Shown: positions 8,529 through 16,086 of the stretch, one piece after another
How positions within the stretch are numbered: the stretch's first letter is position 1
Layout: each line of letters begins with the position of its first letter
Origin: Ancylobacter novellus
GTDB lineage: Bacteria; Pseudomonadota; Alphaproteobacteria; Rhizobiales; Methylopilaceae
NCBI GenBank assembly: GCA_003241695.1
Contig: QFPN01000009.1
Location: 1-64,000 of the forward strand
DNA length: 64,000 nt
Reading direction: 5' to 3'
The notes under the pieces: generated by a model
Told to the model about the DNA's origin: nothing
Seen by the model: the letters and a program-made list of their open reading frames with translations, nothing else
The model's database searches: none
Position numbers and translations under genes: made by a program

Positions 8529-8789
8529 CTATTCCGCCTTCAATTCCCTGAGGCTGATGGTTACGTGCGTCGCGGCGAGTTCCGGCCGCTTCGGCCGTCC
8601 CCCGACCAGCAAGATCAGTCCGGCCTTCTCGAGCACCGCCAGGGCGCGAGAGACGTTCGGCTGCGGTCGCCCGGCCAGACTGCACAGTTCGGTGACGCTG
8701 GACGGTCGATGCCTGTGGATGAGCGCGATCAGCTTGCAGTTCTCAGGGGAAAGCGCCCTCAGCACATCCTCGTTCGACGGCGCAGTCAT
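8529..8789 (-). CDS. Small winged-HTH regulator (86 aa)
   Basis: The ATG at 8789 overlaps the stop of the upstream DUF5615 gene by four bases. The protein is almost entirely a winged helix-turn-helix: PSSVTELCSLAGRPQPNVSR is the recognition region and LEKAGLILLVGGRPKRPE the wing, as in ArsR/MarR-type domains. It is the third gene of a DUF433-DUF5615-HTH operon and is likely its transcriptional repressor. The short length suggests it acts as a dimer with no ligand domain. Confidence 0.75.
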   Translation of the reverse strand: MTAPSNEDVLRALSPENCKLIALIHRHRPSSVTELCSLAGRPQPNVSRALAVLEKAGLILLVGGRPKRPELAATHVTISLRELKAE

Positions 8790-9184
8790 CGCTTCGGCGA
8801 CGCGTGTTCCGTCGGCGGGTAGTCGCTGATCGACACGCTTCCATCTTCGAAGACCTCGACGAGCTTGTTCGTGAGGTCCGGCAGCTTCTCGGCCTCGTCC
8901 AGGGCTCTCCCAAACAGCTCCACCTGGACCTCGGCCGGTCCGTCGCCGTGCACGACGAAGATCAGGCCGGGATGGATCTCTTCCCCCGCATAGAGCTTCA
9001 GGAAGTCCTTGCCGTTGCCGGTCACGAAGATAAAGCCCTCTTGCCTGATGGTGGGCATGAGGTCCCAATCCTTCGCTCTCCTAAGGCCGCGGTGGACGAC
9101 GTGGGTCGCGTGGTAGCCACGGGACTGCGCGTAGGCCGCAAGGTCGGGGGACAGGCACTCGTCGACCAGGATCGGGTCGTTCAA
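8786..9184 (-). CDS. DUF5615 PIN-like protein (candidate toxin)
   Basis: The N-terminus ILVDECLSPDLAAYAQSRGY and the later IFVTGNGKDF match the DUF5615/PIN-like family, in which an early Asp-Glu pair and a later Asp are the metal ligands of a minimal PIN nuclease fold. Family members are commonly paired with DUF433 proteins as toxin-antitoxin-like modules. It overlaps both neighbours by four bases (DUF433 upstream, HTH downstream), so all three are co-translated. The C-terminal 30 residues (EVFEDGSVSISDYPPTEH) are polar and may contact the partner. Confidence 0.8.
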   Translation of the reverse strand: MNDPILVDECLSPDLAAYAQSRGYHATHVVHRGLRRAKDWDLMPTIRQEGFIFVTGNGKDFLKLYAGEEIHPGLIFVVHGDGPAEVQVELFGRALDEAEKLPDLTNKLVEVFEDGSVSISDYPPTEHASPKR

Positions 9185-9402
9185 AGAAGGCGACCCGCAT
9201 CGCGCCAGCGGACGCAGGCCTCGATCCCGTCCACGGGCAGCGAGGGGTAGTGCCGGAAGACCTCCATTCGGCTCTTCCCGGCCTTTACCTCGGCCAGCAC
9301 ATTGTCCGCGGGAACGCGGGTGCCCTCGACGACGGGCGTGCCGCCCAGAATCTCCTCGTCACTGACGATCTTTGTCGTCACCTCGATCGTGGCGTCACTC
9401 AT
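9181..9402 (-). CDS. DUF433 protein (candidate antitoxin)
   Basis: The 73-aa protein carries the DUF433 core: EEILGGTPVVEGTRVPADNV, then the tail FRHYPSLPVDGIEACVRW, which folds as a small HTH-like domain. DUF433 proteins usually sit upstream of DUF5615 PIN-like genes and are thought to neutralise them and repress the promoter. The start at 9402 is supported by GAGGAG about nine bases upstream. The frame remains open further upstream but without homology. An A/T-rich near-palindrome directly upstream is a likely operator. Confidence 0.8.
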   Translation of the reverse strand: MSDATIEVTTKIVSDEEILGGTPVVEGTRVPADNVLAEVKAGKSRMEVFRHYPSLPVDGIEACVRWRDAGRLL

Positions 9403-9430
9403 CGTCCAATCTCCTCGTGGCGATGAATTA

Positions 9431-9449
9431 TATGTCATTAAATGATATA
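9431..9449. promoter_or_regulatory. Operator-like near-palindrome upstream of the DUF433 operon
   Basis: TATGTCATT and AATGATATA flank a single A, giving nine-base arms with one mismatch in strikingly A/T-rich DNA. The site is 29-47 bases upstream of the DUF433 start, where the operon's own HTH or DUF433 protein would bind. The A/T richness suggests it overlaps the promoter. Confidence 0.5.
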
Positions 9450-9478
9450 TTATACAAGCATGCGATGCGGATCCAGCC

Positions 9479-9612
9479 TCTTGCGACGAACGGCGGCGTG
9501 CGGCCGCCACGCTCGCGCATGATGACGACCGCCCGTCGTTTGCCGTTGTGGTTTTTCGCCAGCCGGCGGTCGCGCCGGTTCTCCCAGTCGTTGGCGGGCT
9601 TACCGCCATCCA
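9479..9612 (-). pseudogene. ISXO2-like (IS1595 family) transposase fragment
   Basis: The minus-strand translation of this stretch reads MDGGKPANDWENRRDRR, then LAKNHNGKRRAVVIMRERGG and RTPPFVARG. This resembles the middle of ISXO2-like transposases (GGK.. N.h. Rr followed by GK..VvgmrERgG). Homology stops abruptly on both sides, and there is neither a start nor the DDE-type catalytic surroundings, so it is a remnant. It lies between the DUF433 operon and the XRE/ImmA pair, marking an old insertion point. Confidence 0.55.
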
Positions 9613-9680
9613 TCGGGCGCACGCTCGCGTCGTCGTCGGCGCGCCAGGCGTTCATTGACGGTGCTGGAAGGCCTATAGGC

Positions 9681-10238
9681 TCAGACGGCGCGGCCGGCGC
9701 TGACGCGGCGGCCATGTATCGTATGCGCGCCGCTGACGCGCAATCGGTAGTCGAGCATCGCCTGGCTGACGCCGTAGAGCGTTCCCGCATACGGCGTCAG
9801 GCCTTCGGTGATGATGTGCAGCGCCGCCTCGTTGGTGATCAGCAGCGCGCCGCCGAGAAAGTGGGCTTCCTCCTCCTGCGCCGGGTCCCGGCTTCGCGAG
9901 CCGTCGCCGGTCAGGGGGGGCGCGCCCTCATGGCCGAGGAAGCAGTGTGCGAGCTCATGGCAGATGTTGCTGCGTCGGCGATGCGGATGATGGAAGTCGT
10001 TGTGCACGATTGCGGTTCGCACGCCGCGCGGAACCGTCACGGCGGAAAAGCATGATCCGTCGACCCCAAGGACGCGCGCGCCTTTGCACTCGAGCGAGCT
10101 GAGCGCGATGAGATCAATGTCGAAATGCTCGCAGACCACGACCGGATCGATCGCGTCGGTCGCCGACAGGCCGAGGCTGTCACGGACTCTGAGAGCAATC
10201 CTGTTCGCTTCCGCCTTGAACCCGTGACGCAGACCCAA
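9681..10238 (-). CDS. ImmA/IrrE-type metallopeptidase paired with XRE regulator
   Basis: The zinc motif HELAH is at residues 94-98 (RRRSNICHELAHCFLGHEG). The acidic QEEEAHFLGGALLI stretch supplies the third ligand, as in ImmA/IrrE proteases. It is 185 aa, close to the compact phage and ICE ImmA size. The gene begins three bases after the XRE gene ends, so the two form a classic repressor/anti-repressor-protease operon. Because that operon is divergent from a ubiquitin-like conjugation operon, the protease may switch that operon on by cleaving the repressor; this is inference from layout. Confidence 0.85.
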   Translation of the reverse strand: MGLRHGFKAEANRIALRVRDSLGLSATDAIDPVVVCEHFDIDLIALSSLECKGARVLGVDGSCFSAVTVPRGVRTAIVHNDFHHPHRRRSNICHELAHCFLGHEGAPPLTGDGSRSRDPAQEEEAHFLGGALLITNEAALHIITEGLTPYAGTLYGVSQAMLDYRLRVSGAHTIHGRRVSAGRAV

Positions 10239-10241
10239 ATC

Positions 10242-10583
10242 TCAACTCCGAAGCCTGTTGTACGTGCTGACGACGATGTCTTCGATGAGCTGCGCGTGGT
10301 CGCGAGTGAGTTTTGGATCGGCGCGCAGCAAGGCCGAGATTTGAGCGATTGGTTCGGCGGCTTCCTGCCCGGCGCCGCGTATGAACATTTCGGCTTTCAG
10401 GTCCGACCAGGCGAGCAGACTGGCCAATCCATTCACGTCAGGCTTTGCGCCTCCGCTGATCCTTGAAAGGGTCGAGGCGTTTATCCCGGCTTCATGAGCG
10501 ATCTCCTTCCAGGTTTTCTGTCGGCTCAATCGAACGGCGTTCAGTGCGGAGTAGAACGCCTGGGTGTCGAACCGGTCTGACAC
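10242..10583 (-). CDS. XRE-family HTH regulator
   Basis: An N-terminal helix-turn-helix is clear (RQKTWKEIAHEAGINASTLS followed by RISGGAKPDVNGLASLLAW), followed by a helical C-terminal part that ends in LIEDIVVSTYNRLRS. It is 113 aa. It sits upstream of an ImmA/IrrE peptidase and is divergent from the ubiquitin-like operon, with a 144-base A/T-rich shared promoter region containing inverted repeats. It is likely a repressor of one or both directions and the peptidase's substrate. Confidence 0.85.
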   Translation of the reverse strand: MSDRFDTQAFYSALNAVRLSRQKTWKEIAHEAGINASTLSRISGGAKPDVNGLASLLAWSDLKAEMFIRGAGQEAAEPIAQISALLRADPKLTRDHAQLIEDIVVSTYNRLRS

Positions 10584-10727
10584 GAGACCTCCGATTGCGG
10601 ATTATAAATCAATTGAGGGATTGCAATTTTTGCTCCCTCCGGATATCTATCAAATCAATTGCGAAATAGCAATTCGAGCGGGTAGGCCATGCCTTCCGCC
10701 CGTTTCTCGAATCTGGAGGAGGACGCC
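10584..10727. promoter_or_regulatory. Shared divergent promoter with inverted repeats
   Basis: This is a markedly A/T-rich gap between the XRE gene and the ubiquitin-like operon. AATTGC at 10657-10662 and GCAATT at 10669-10674 form a perfect six-base inverted repeat with a six-base spacer. A related AATTG/CAATT pair lies at 10611-10615 and 10624-10628. AATCAATTG occurs twice (near 10607 and 10653). These repeats are good candidates for the XRE operator controlling both directions. Confidence 0.55.
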
Positions 10728-11030
10728 ATGAGCGCCCTGCCGAACGTGAAGCCCTACGATCCTGGAGACAAGGCTCCGAAGCCCGAGAAGACCGTCACGA
10801 TCGTGATCAACGGTCAGCAGAAGACGGTCGGGAAGCAGGAGGAATTGACCTTCGAGGAGGTCGTGACGCTCTCCGGCGAGGTCCCGTCGCCGGGGTCGGT
10901 CGGCGTCCAGTACAGCATCCAGTACACCCGCGGCCACGGGTCCAAGCCCGCCGGCACGCTGGTCGAGGGCCAGTCGGTCAAGGTCAAGGACGGGATGGAA
11001 TTCGATGTCACGCCGACCAATCGATCGTAG
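10728..11030 (+). CDS. Ubiquitin-like protein (multiubiquitin-domain family)
   Basis: The 100-aa product consists of a short tail and one beta-grasp domain of the bacterial Multi_ubiq family: KTVTIVINGQQKTVGKQEEL, then FEEVVTLSGE, VQYSIQYTRG, and VKVKDGMEFDVTPTNRS at the end. The start at 10728 has a strong GGAGGAGG ribosome site. An upstream in-frame ATG at 10689 has none. It is the first gene of an operon with a DUF6791-E1 enzyme and a DUF6527 protein. The C-terminus ends NRS rather than Gly-Gly, so processing or a different attachment chemistry must be considered. Confidence 0.85.
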   Translation: MSALPNVKPYDPGDKAPKPEKTVTIVINGQQKTVGKQEELTFEEVVTLSGEVPSPGSVGVQYSIQYTRGHGSKPAGTLVEGQSVKVKDGMEFDVTPTNRS

Positions 11031-12177
11031 TCCTGACCTGCTGCGGCTGCGCAACGAAGGCTACGATCTCGACATACGGGGCGGCTACCTGCTGGTCAGG
11101 GACGTCCCGTATGTCGACGGCGCGGCCGCGATTCGACGTGGGGTTCTGATCTCGAGGCTCGAGCTTGCCGGCGACACGACCGTGAAGCCGACCGACCATG
11201 TCTGCTACTGGACCGGCGAACATCCCTGCCACGCCGATGGGTCCAAGATCACGACGATCGAGAACCCGTCCGAGCCGCAGGACTTCGGCGACGGCGTCAA
11301 GGCTGACTACACCTTTTCGGCCAAGGCCGATTACCGCGACTACCACCACAAGATCACGACCTATATCGGCCGCATCGCAGGCGAGGCCGCGAGCCTTGAT
11401 CCCGACGTCACGGCGCGCACCTATCCCGCCGTCGCCGCTGACGACGCCGAGAGCGTGTTCAAATATGTCGACACGGCCACCAGTCGCGCCAATATCGGGC
11501 CCGTCAACGCCAAGCTCGCCGGGCAGCGTGTAGCGATCCTGGGGCTGGGCGGGTCGGGATCCTACGTGTTCGATCTTGTCGCCAAGACCCACGTTTTCGA
11601 CATCCATCTGATCGACGGCGACGTGTTCGCGCAGCACAACGCCTTTCGCGCCCCGGGCGCGGCTCCCCTTGAGGCTCTCGAGCGCAAACCGAAAAAGGTC
11701 GCCTATTTCGCCGAGGTTTACGGCGCGATGCGCAACCGCCTTCATGTGCACGACGTCTTCATTGACGAAACCAATGTCGCGCTGCTCGACGGAATGGATT
11801 TCGTGTTCGTCTGTATCGATGAAGGCGAGCCGAAGCGTTTGGCCGTCGAGCGCCTTGTCCGCAACGAGACGCCGTTCGTCGAGACCGGCATGGGCGTCCT
11901 ACTGCGCGACGATCAGCTCGGCGGCATTGCGCGCGTGGCGGTGAGCGCGCCCGATCGTCGCGAGGCCGCGGCTCGGCACATTTCTTACGCCGATGGAGAC
12001 GCGGCCGCGAACGAGTATGCGGCCAACATCCAGATCGCGGAGTTGAACGCCTTGAGCGCGGCGCTCGCCGTGATCGAATGGAAGAAACTCTTCGGCGTCT
12101 ATCGCGACACCAGCCGCAACCATCATCTGGGCTATTCGATCGCGTCGGGGGATCTTGTCCGCGAAGGCGCGGCATGA
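11005..12177 (+). CDS. E1-like enzyme: DUF6791 domain fused to ThiF
   Basis: Residues about 10-160 form a DUF6791-type region (YLLVRDVPYVDGAAAIRRGV, TDHVCYWTGEHPC, YRDYHHKITTYIGRIAG). A ThiF/E1 domain follows, with nucleotide loop VAILGLGGSGSYVFDL near 172-187 and HLIDGDVFAQHNAFR. It would adenylate the ubiquitin-like protein encoded just upstream, whose gene it overlaps by 26 bases. No separate E2 or JAB protease is present, so the DUF6791 part or DUF6527 neighbour may supply transfer functions; this is inference. At 390 aa it appears complete. Confidence 0.85.
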   Translation: MSRRPIDRSPDLLRLRNEGYDLDIRGGYLLVRDVPYVDGAAAIRRGVLISRLELAGDTTVKPTDHVCYWTGEHPCHADGSKITTIENPSEPQDFGDGVKADYTFSAKADYRDYHHKITTYIGRIAGEAASLDPDVTARTYPAVAADDAESVFKYVDTATSRANIGPVNAKLAGQRVAILGLGGSGSYVFDLVAKTHVFDIHLIDGDVFAQHNAFRAPGAAPLEALERKPKKVAYFAEVYGAMRNRLHVHDVFIDETNVALLDGMDFVFVCIDEGEPKRLAVERLVRNETPFVETGMGVLLRDDQLGGIARVAVSAPDRREAAARHISYADGDAAANEYAANIQIAELNALSAALAVIEWKKLFGVYRDTSRNHHLGYSIASGDLVREGAA

Positions 12178-12596
12178 GGAAGCCGTCGCGGCTTGGCGCC
12201 GAATATGTGGAGTTCATTCCCGAACAGCTCGACGCCGCGACGCTCTACGTCTCGCGCCGCTATGCGACCGCCTCGCATCTTTGCTGCTGCGGATGTGGTC
12301 TCAAGGTCGTGACGCCGCTCAATCCGGCGAAGTGGCGCCTGACGGACGAGGATGGCCTCGTGTCGCTGCACCCCTCGGTCGGGAACTGGAGCTTCCCGTG
12401 CCAGTCGCATTATTGGATCAGGCGCGGGCGCGTGGTTTGGGCTGGCGCGATGTCGCCGGAGAAGATCGCCGCGGTCCGGGCGGCGGATCGGCGCGCTGCC
12501 GAAGCGATCGTCGCGCGGCCTCTTGGTCTTTGGGGCCGGATCAGGCGCGGCGCGCAGGACGTCTGGATGCGTTCCAAACAGTGGTTCGGGCTGTAA
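12174..12596 (+). CDS. DUF6527 protein, probable zinc-binding partner of the UBL system
   Basis: The ATG overlaps the E1 stop (ATGA). The 140-aa protein matches the DUF6527 pattern: LYVSRRYATASHLCCCGCGL, then a segment with VVTPLNPAKWRLT, and SLHPSVGNWSFPCQSHYWI. Cys37-39, Cys41, Cys76 and His79 could form a zinc site. DUF6527 genes recurrently accompany multiubiquitin/E1 operons (family knowledge), but the biochemical role is not established. An E2/E3-like or substrate-binding role would fit. The C-terminal 40 residues are basic. Confidence 0.8.
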   Translation: MRKPSRLGAEYVEFIPEQLDAATLYVSRRYATASHLCCCGCGLKVVTPLNPAKWRLTDEDGLVSLHPSVGNWSFPCQSHYWIRRGRVVWAGAMSPEKIAAVRAADRRAAEAIVARPLGLWGRIRRGAQDVWMRSKQWFGL

Positions 12597-12675
12597 AGAG
12601 CCGCCTCGACGAGCACGCTGGCGCGAAGGCTCGTCGGCAAGACAGATCGCTGTGCGACGCCCTAAAACGAATAGA

Positions 12676-12689
12676 GCCCCGTGAGGGGC
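12676..12689 (+). terminator. Possible hairpin terminator after the ubiquitin-like operon
   Basis: GCCCC-GTGA-GGGGC forms a five-base-pair G/C stem with a tetraloop about 80 bases after the DUF6527 stop. A short T-rich run (GGTTTGTTTA) follows about 20 bases on, so termination strength is uncertain. The remaining DNA to 12945 contains no supported gene; a run of eight T near 12920 precedes the next gene. Confidence 0.35.
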
Positions 12690-12945
12690 CCAAAGCTCGT
12701 GCGGTTTGTTTAGACTCCCGACACGTTCTCACGAGTGAAGGCACAGCCCCCCAAAGGGCATCGCGACCGGAGTGCTCAGAGTGTGGCGCTTGCGGTCGGC
12801 CCCGTCAACACTGACAAGGCTGACTGTCTCTCCTGGTTGCGTCCCATCATGCCCTCTCGCGAACGTTCGTTAACGGCCTACGTCAAAGCCGATCTGAACT
12901 GCGAACTGTCTCGGTCGAATTTTTTTTGAGGCGATCCTGGCCTTT

Positions 12946-13794
12946 ATGCCTGGCGCGAACATCGAGCTGTTGCGGCCTTCCTTGAAGGAAGTGCGGGGTG
13001 CGGCGAAGAGAACGGACACGAGCCGACTGCTCGAGCAATTGCACCGCAGCTACCATCGCAAGCTTGCCGAGCAGGCGAGCCTCTATCCGGTTTTTCACAT
13101 TCTCGAATCAGGCTACCGGGCCAAGCTCGGATCCTGGCTGGAGAACGATTACGGCGTCGATCGATGGTGGGAGCCGATCCTGGCTGAACTTCGCCATGAT
13201 CGGGATCTGACCGAGGTCAACGGAGTCGCGATCACGCACAGCGCTCTGCGGGCTCTTCAGAACCTGATCAAGAACGTCGAGGGTGACCGCTATGATCGTG
13301 GCGTGCTCGCCCAGGCGGACGGGCATGGCGTTCTCGCCCGGGCTAAAATGTCGGACATCGAAGAGCTGATCTTCCAGCATTGGCCACACTTCAAAAAGGA
13401 GCTCCGCGGGCGATTCTCGAACGGTTCGCTTGTCGAGCAGGCCACGTTCAAGGCCAAGTTCAAGCGCGTCAGAGACGCTCGCAACGAGGCCTACCATCAC
13501 CGTGAGGTCGGCAGGCGCGCCGAGATCGTCGGGTTGGCCGAGGAGCTTCTGGACTTGATCGACGTCCATCTCGGGTCGGTCGTCGATCACGCCGCGCAGC
13601 TGGCGCCCAAAATCCAGGCCTCGGGCGTCAGGGCGGACGCTCGTCATCTGGCGCTCTGCGCGGTCGATCGGTCGTTCCGTATCGAGACCGTTCAACACGG
13701 GCGCGATCCCGCGGAAGCGGAGGTGACCGCCATGACGGGCGGCGACGCGATCGCCCGACCAGAGGGGCGCGCGCCTGATTGCGCTTCGTCCTGA
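12946..13794 (+). CDS. Candidate HEPN-type (Abi-like) protein
   Basis: The 282-aa protein is mostly helical. Near residue 179 it shows RNEAYHH within KRVRDARNEAYHHREVGRR, which fits the R-x4-6-H catalytic motif of HEPN ribonucleases and has the context often seen in Abi/HEPN proteins (helix, then RN..aHh). HEPN proteins act as RNases in toxin and abortive-infection systems. It stands alone, flanked by a ubiquitin-like operon and a minus-strand DUF1612 gene, so any antitoxin is not obvious. The last 15 residues look non-conserved. The assignment rests on one motif. Confidence 0.5.
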   Translation: MPGANIELLRPSLKEVRGAAKRTDTSRLLEQLHRSYHRKLAEQASLYPVFHILESGYRAKLGSWLENDYGVDRWWEPILAELRHDRDLTEVNGVAITHSALRALQNLIKNVEGDRYDRGVLAQADGHGVLARAKMSDIEELIFQHWPHFKKELRGRFSNGSLVEQATFKAKFKRVRDARNEAYHHREVGRRAEIVGLAEELLDLIDVHLGSVVDHAAQLAPKIQASGVRADARHLALCAVDRSFRIETVQHGRDPAEAEVTAMTGGDAIARPEGRAPDCASS

Positions 13795-13932
13795 CGGCCA
13801 AGGGCTTTCTGGCGTTTTGGGCGCGGGACGCGACCGACGTCGCCCTCGGGCGCGCGCTTGTCGACGCGACGTCCGTAAATCGTCGCCGCGCCCTTGTCGG
13901 GCTCGCGCTCGCGGCCGCCGCCAATTCGCCCG

Positions 13933-15057
13933 TCAGGCCGCAGACCAGGCCCGATAGCGCTTGCGGCCCGTTGTTTCACGAAGGCCAAGCTCCTGCGCAA
14001 GCCCGGTCGCGGCGCGCTGCGTCACCTTCAGTCGCTGAGAGATCAGCGCGGCGGAGACGACCGGCGTCTCGACCGCAAGGTCGATCAGCGCCGGCAGGCT
14101 CGAGCTCGATCGGCGATCGCCGGCGCGTCGGGTGAGGCGATCCCTGGCGGTGACCAGCCGGTCGTGATCCTTCAGACCGGCTTCGGCCGAGGCGGCCAGC
14201 GCCTCAAGCGCGACCTCGAGCCGGATGACGGGATCCCGTTTCCAGCGCTTCTCCTGGGGCGTCGCCTTCAGGCCTGTGCTGATCGAGGCGAGGTGAGCGC
14301 GGGTCTTGCCCCGACTGCGCAGCAGGTCGCCGACGAGAAGACGACCGAGCCAGGCGTTTGACTGCAGCGGCTCGATGACGGTCCAGGCGTCGAGCGCGAT
14401 CGCGGCGCCGAGCGTCGGCGGCAGGGATCTGGTCGCGGCCACCACGGCTCGCCACCCCGCAAGGCGGGCGTCCTCGTCCCAGTCGAGATCATAGACGAGG
14501 GCGGGCCGATCCTCGCGCGGGCGCTTCTCGACGACGGCTTCGCCGGCGAGCAGCTTTTCGCTTCGCGCCACGACCGCGTCGACGGCGGCGAGCGCTTTTC
14601 GCCATTCGGCGTCGGTGTCGCTGGCGTCCCAGTCCTCGTCGGAGTCGATCGAGGGGGCAGGGGGGGTCGCCGGGGCCGGGCGACCGCGCAAGGCGTCGAG
14701 CCCGCCGGCGGTCAGCGCCCAGCCGGCGTCGGCCTTGGCGATGCGCCGGCGGGCGCGGAGCGCGGAATGCGCGCGCACGAGCTCGGCGGTGGGCGTGCGG
14801 ATGTCCATCATCGCGTCGTGGAGAACGAGGTCTTCCAGATGGACGAGCTCGCCGTCGAGCCAGAGGCTCGCGCAGGCGTCATTGAAGTGGGTCCGAGCCA
14901 GGAAACCGTCACGCACCGGGCTTTTGGCCAGGCGCTCGTCGAGCCGCGCCAGCGCGTCCTCGGCGGCTGAGACCGCACCCGCCAGCCGGGCCCAGGGCAT
15001 GGGGTCGAGCACCCGGTAAGCGTTTTCGGGTTGCGGGCGAAACGCCGAGAAGTCCAA
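13933..15057 (-). CDS. RHE_PE00001/DUF1612-family HTH protein
   Basis: The 374-aa protein matches a family widespread on rhizobial repABC plasmids: an N-terminal helical part with LARTHFNDACASLWLDGELV and HLEDLVLHDAMMDIRTPTAE, and a C-terminal HTH (TPVVSAALISQRLKVTQRAA followed by TGLAQELGLRE). The domain layout (DUF1612 plus HTH) resembles Fic-like folds fused to a DNA-binding domain, but no Fic motif is visible. The function is unknown; a regulatory or plasmid-maintenance role is inferred from its recurrent plasmid location. A Pro/Asp-rich linker sits around residues 125-145. Confidence 0.75.
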   Translation of the reverse strand: MDFSAFRPQPENAYRVLDPMPWARLAGAVSAAEDALARLDERLAKSPVRDGFLARTHFNDACASLWLDGELVHLEDLVLHDAMMDIRTPTAELVRAHSALRARRRIAKADAGWALTAGGLDALRGRPAPATPPAPSIDSDEDWDASDTDAEWRKALAAVDAVVARSEKLLAGEAVVEKRPREDRPALVYDLDWDEDARLAGWRAVVAATRSLPPTLGAAIALDAWTVIEPLQSNAWLGRLLVGDLLRSRGKTRAHLASISTGLKATPQEKRWKRDPVIRLEVALEALAASAEAGLKDHDRLVTARDRLTRRAGDRRSSSSLPALIDLAVETPVVSAALISQRLKVTQRAATGLAQELGLRETTGRKRYRAWSAA

Positions 15058-15372
15058 GCGAGGCCCCAGGTGATGTCCGATTCGGCTTGGAGAAGATCAT
15101 CACGTCATCGCGCTACGCAAGTGAAGCGGGATGTCGGCTTCCGATCGCCCGGGCGCCGGGGCTCCCTGTGCCGACGCGGGAAGTTTGTCGTACAAGATGC
15201 CGGTACGTCGGCTCCGGACATTGAAGTTCGTCGGCGGCAGACATGGAGGCGCGGGGTCGCCTGCGCCTCCAGGGAGATCGGCCGGGGATGGTCTCTTACC
15301 AACGTCTCCAGGCGGTTTGATATCCACCGCCAATGGCGAGCTGAGCGATCTCAGAATAGAATGCTTTAAGCG
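15058..15372. other. Intergenic stretch with one G/C-rich hairpin
   Basis: No gene is supported here. GGAGGCGC at 15245-15252 and GCGCCTCC at 15263-15270 are perfect inverted arms with a ten-base loop, about 100 bases past the end of the PIN gene. It could act as a terminator for that operon, although no T-run follows on the minus strand. Confidence 0.4.
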
Positions 15373-16086
15373 TCAACCGCCGCCGCGTCGGCCTGAACCC
15401 GGAGCAGACGGTGGAGCGAAGTCACTTGGGTGAGCTTCGATGAACGCCCAGTTCGGGATGACGCCCTGTCCAAGCCAGTACGCTGCGAATGATGGCCTCG
15501 CGACCACCAGCGGGCGAGACGCGGTCGGGACGGCGATGACGTCTTCACGCTCAAAGCAGATCGCCTTGGGTGACTTGAAATCCGCCAAGTTCGTCGTCGC
15601 CAGAAGATCGGCGCCGCCGGCGAGCGCCGCCAAGAGCACATGGCGATCATCTTGGATTTCATCGAACAGCTTTTTGGCTGCGCCCTCCGATAAGGCCGCA
15701 TTCTGCGCTGCCAAGCGGGCGGCTTCCAAGCGGGTTTCTTCCTCGGTCGCGAAAGGCACGAAGTCGGACCCGACAACGATGAGCGGCGGCGCCTGAAGCG
15801 GCCCCTGCCTCGCCATCTCTCCCAACAGTGCAGATTGCTGCTCAGCGTCCACCCTGGTGTAGGTGAAGTGTCGTTGAAGCACATTCGCCCATTGCTCCAA
15901 CATCGGCGCCGAAATGATGAGCTGGAAGCCAAGTCCGCTTTGCGGATCCGACTGGCCTGACTGCGCCATCTCGGCCAGTCTGGAACTGGCTGACGGCCGC
16001 GGCGCGACCCTGTTGGCGCGTCCTCGCAGGTCAGCGTAGAAAACGTTGATGTCGAGGCATACACGCGCGACGTTCAAACTCTGCAA
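15373..16086 (-). CDS. PIN-domain toxin
   Basis: Asp12 in ARVCLDINVFYADL is the first acidic residue of a PIN nuclease. The central EIQDDRHVLLAALAGGADLL followed by ATTNLADF carries the remaining acidic set and the typical AxxxGAD.L.T.N..DF pattern. At 237 aa it is longer than VapC toxins (about 130 aa), resembling the longer COG2405/PIN_3 type. It overlaps the upstream ribbon-helix-helix antitoxin gene by 13 bases. The target RNA is unknown. Confidence 0.8.
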   Translation of the reverse strand: MQSLNVARVCLDINVFYADLRGRANRVAPRPSASSRLAEMAQSGQSDPQSGLGFQLIISAPMLEQWANVLQRHFTYTRVDAEQQSALLGEMARQGPLQAPPLIVVGSDFVPFATEEETRLEAARLAAQNAALSEGAAKKLFDEIQDDRHVLLAALAGGADLLATTNLADFKSPKAICFEREDVIAVPTASRPLVVARPSFAAYWLGQGVIPNWAFIEAHPSDFAPPSAPGSGRRGGG

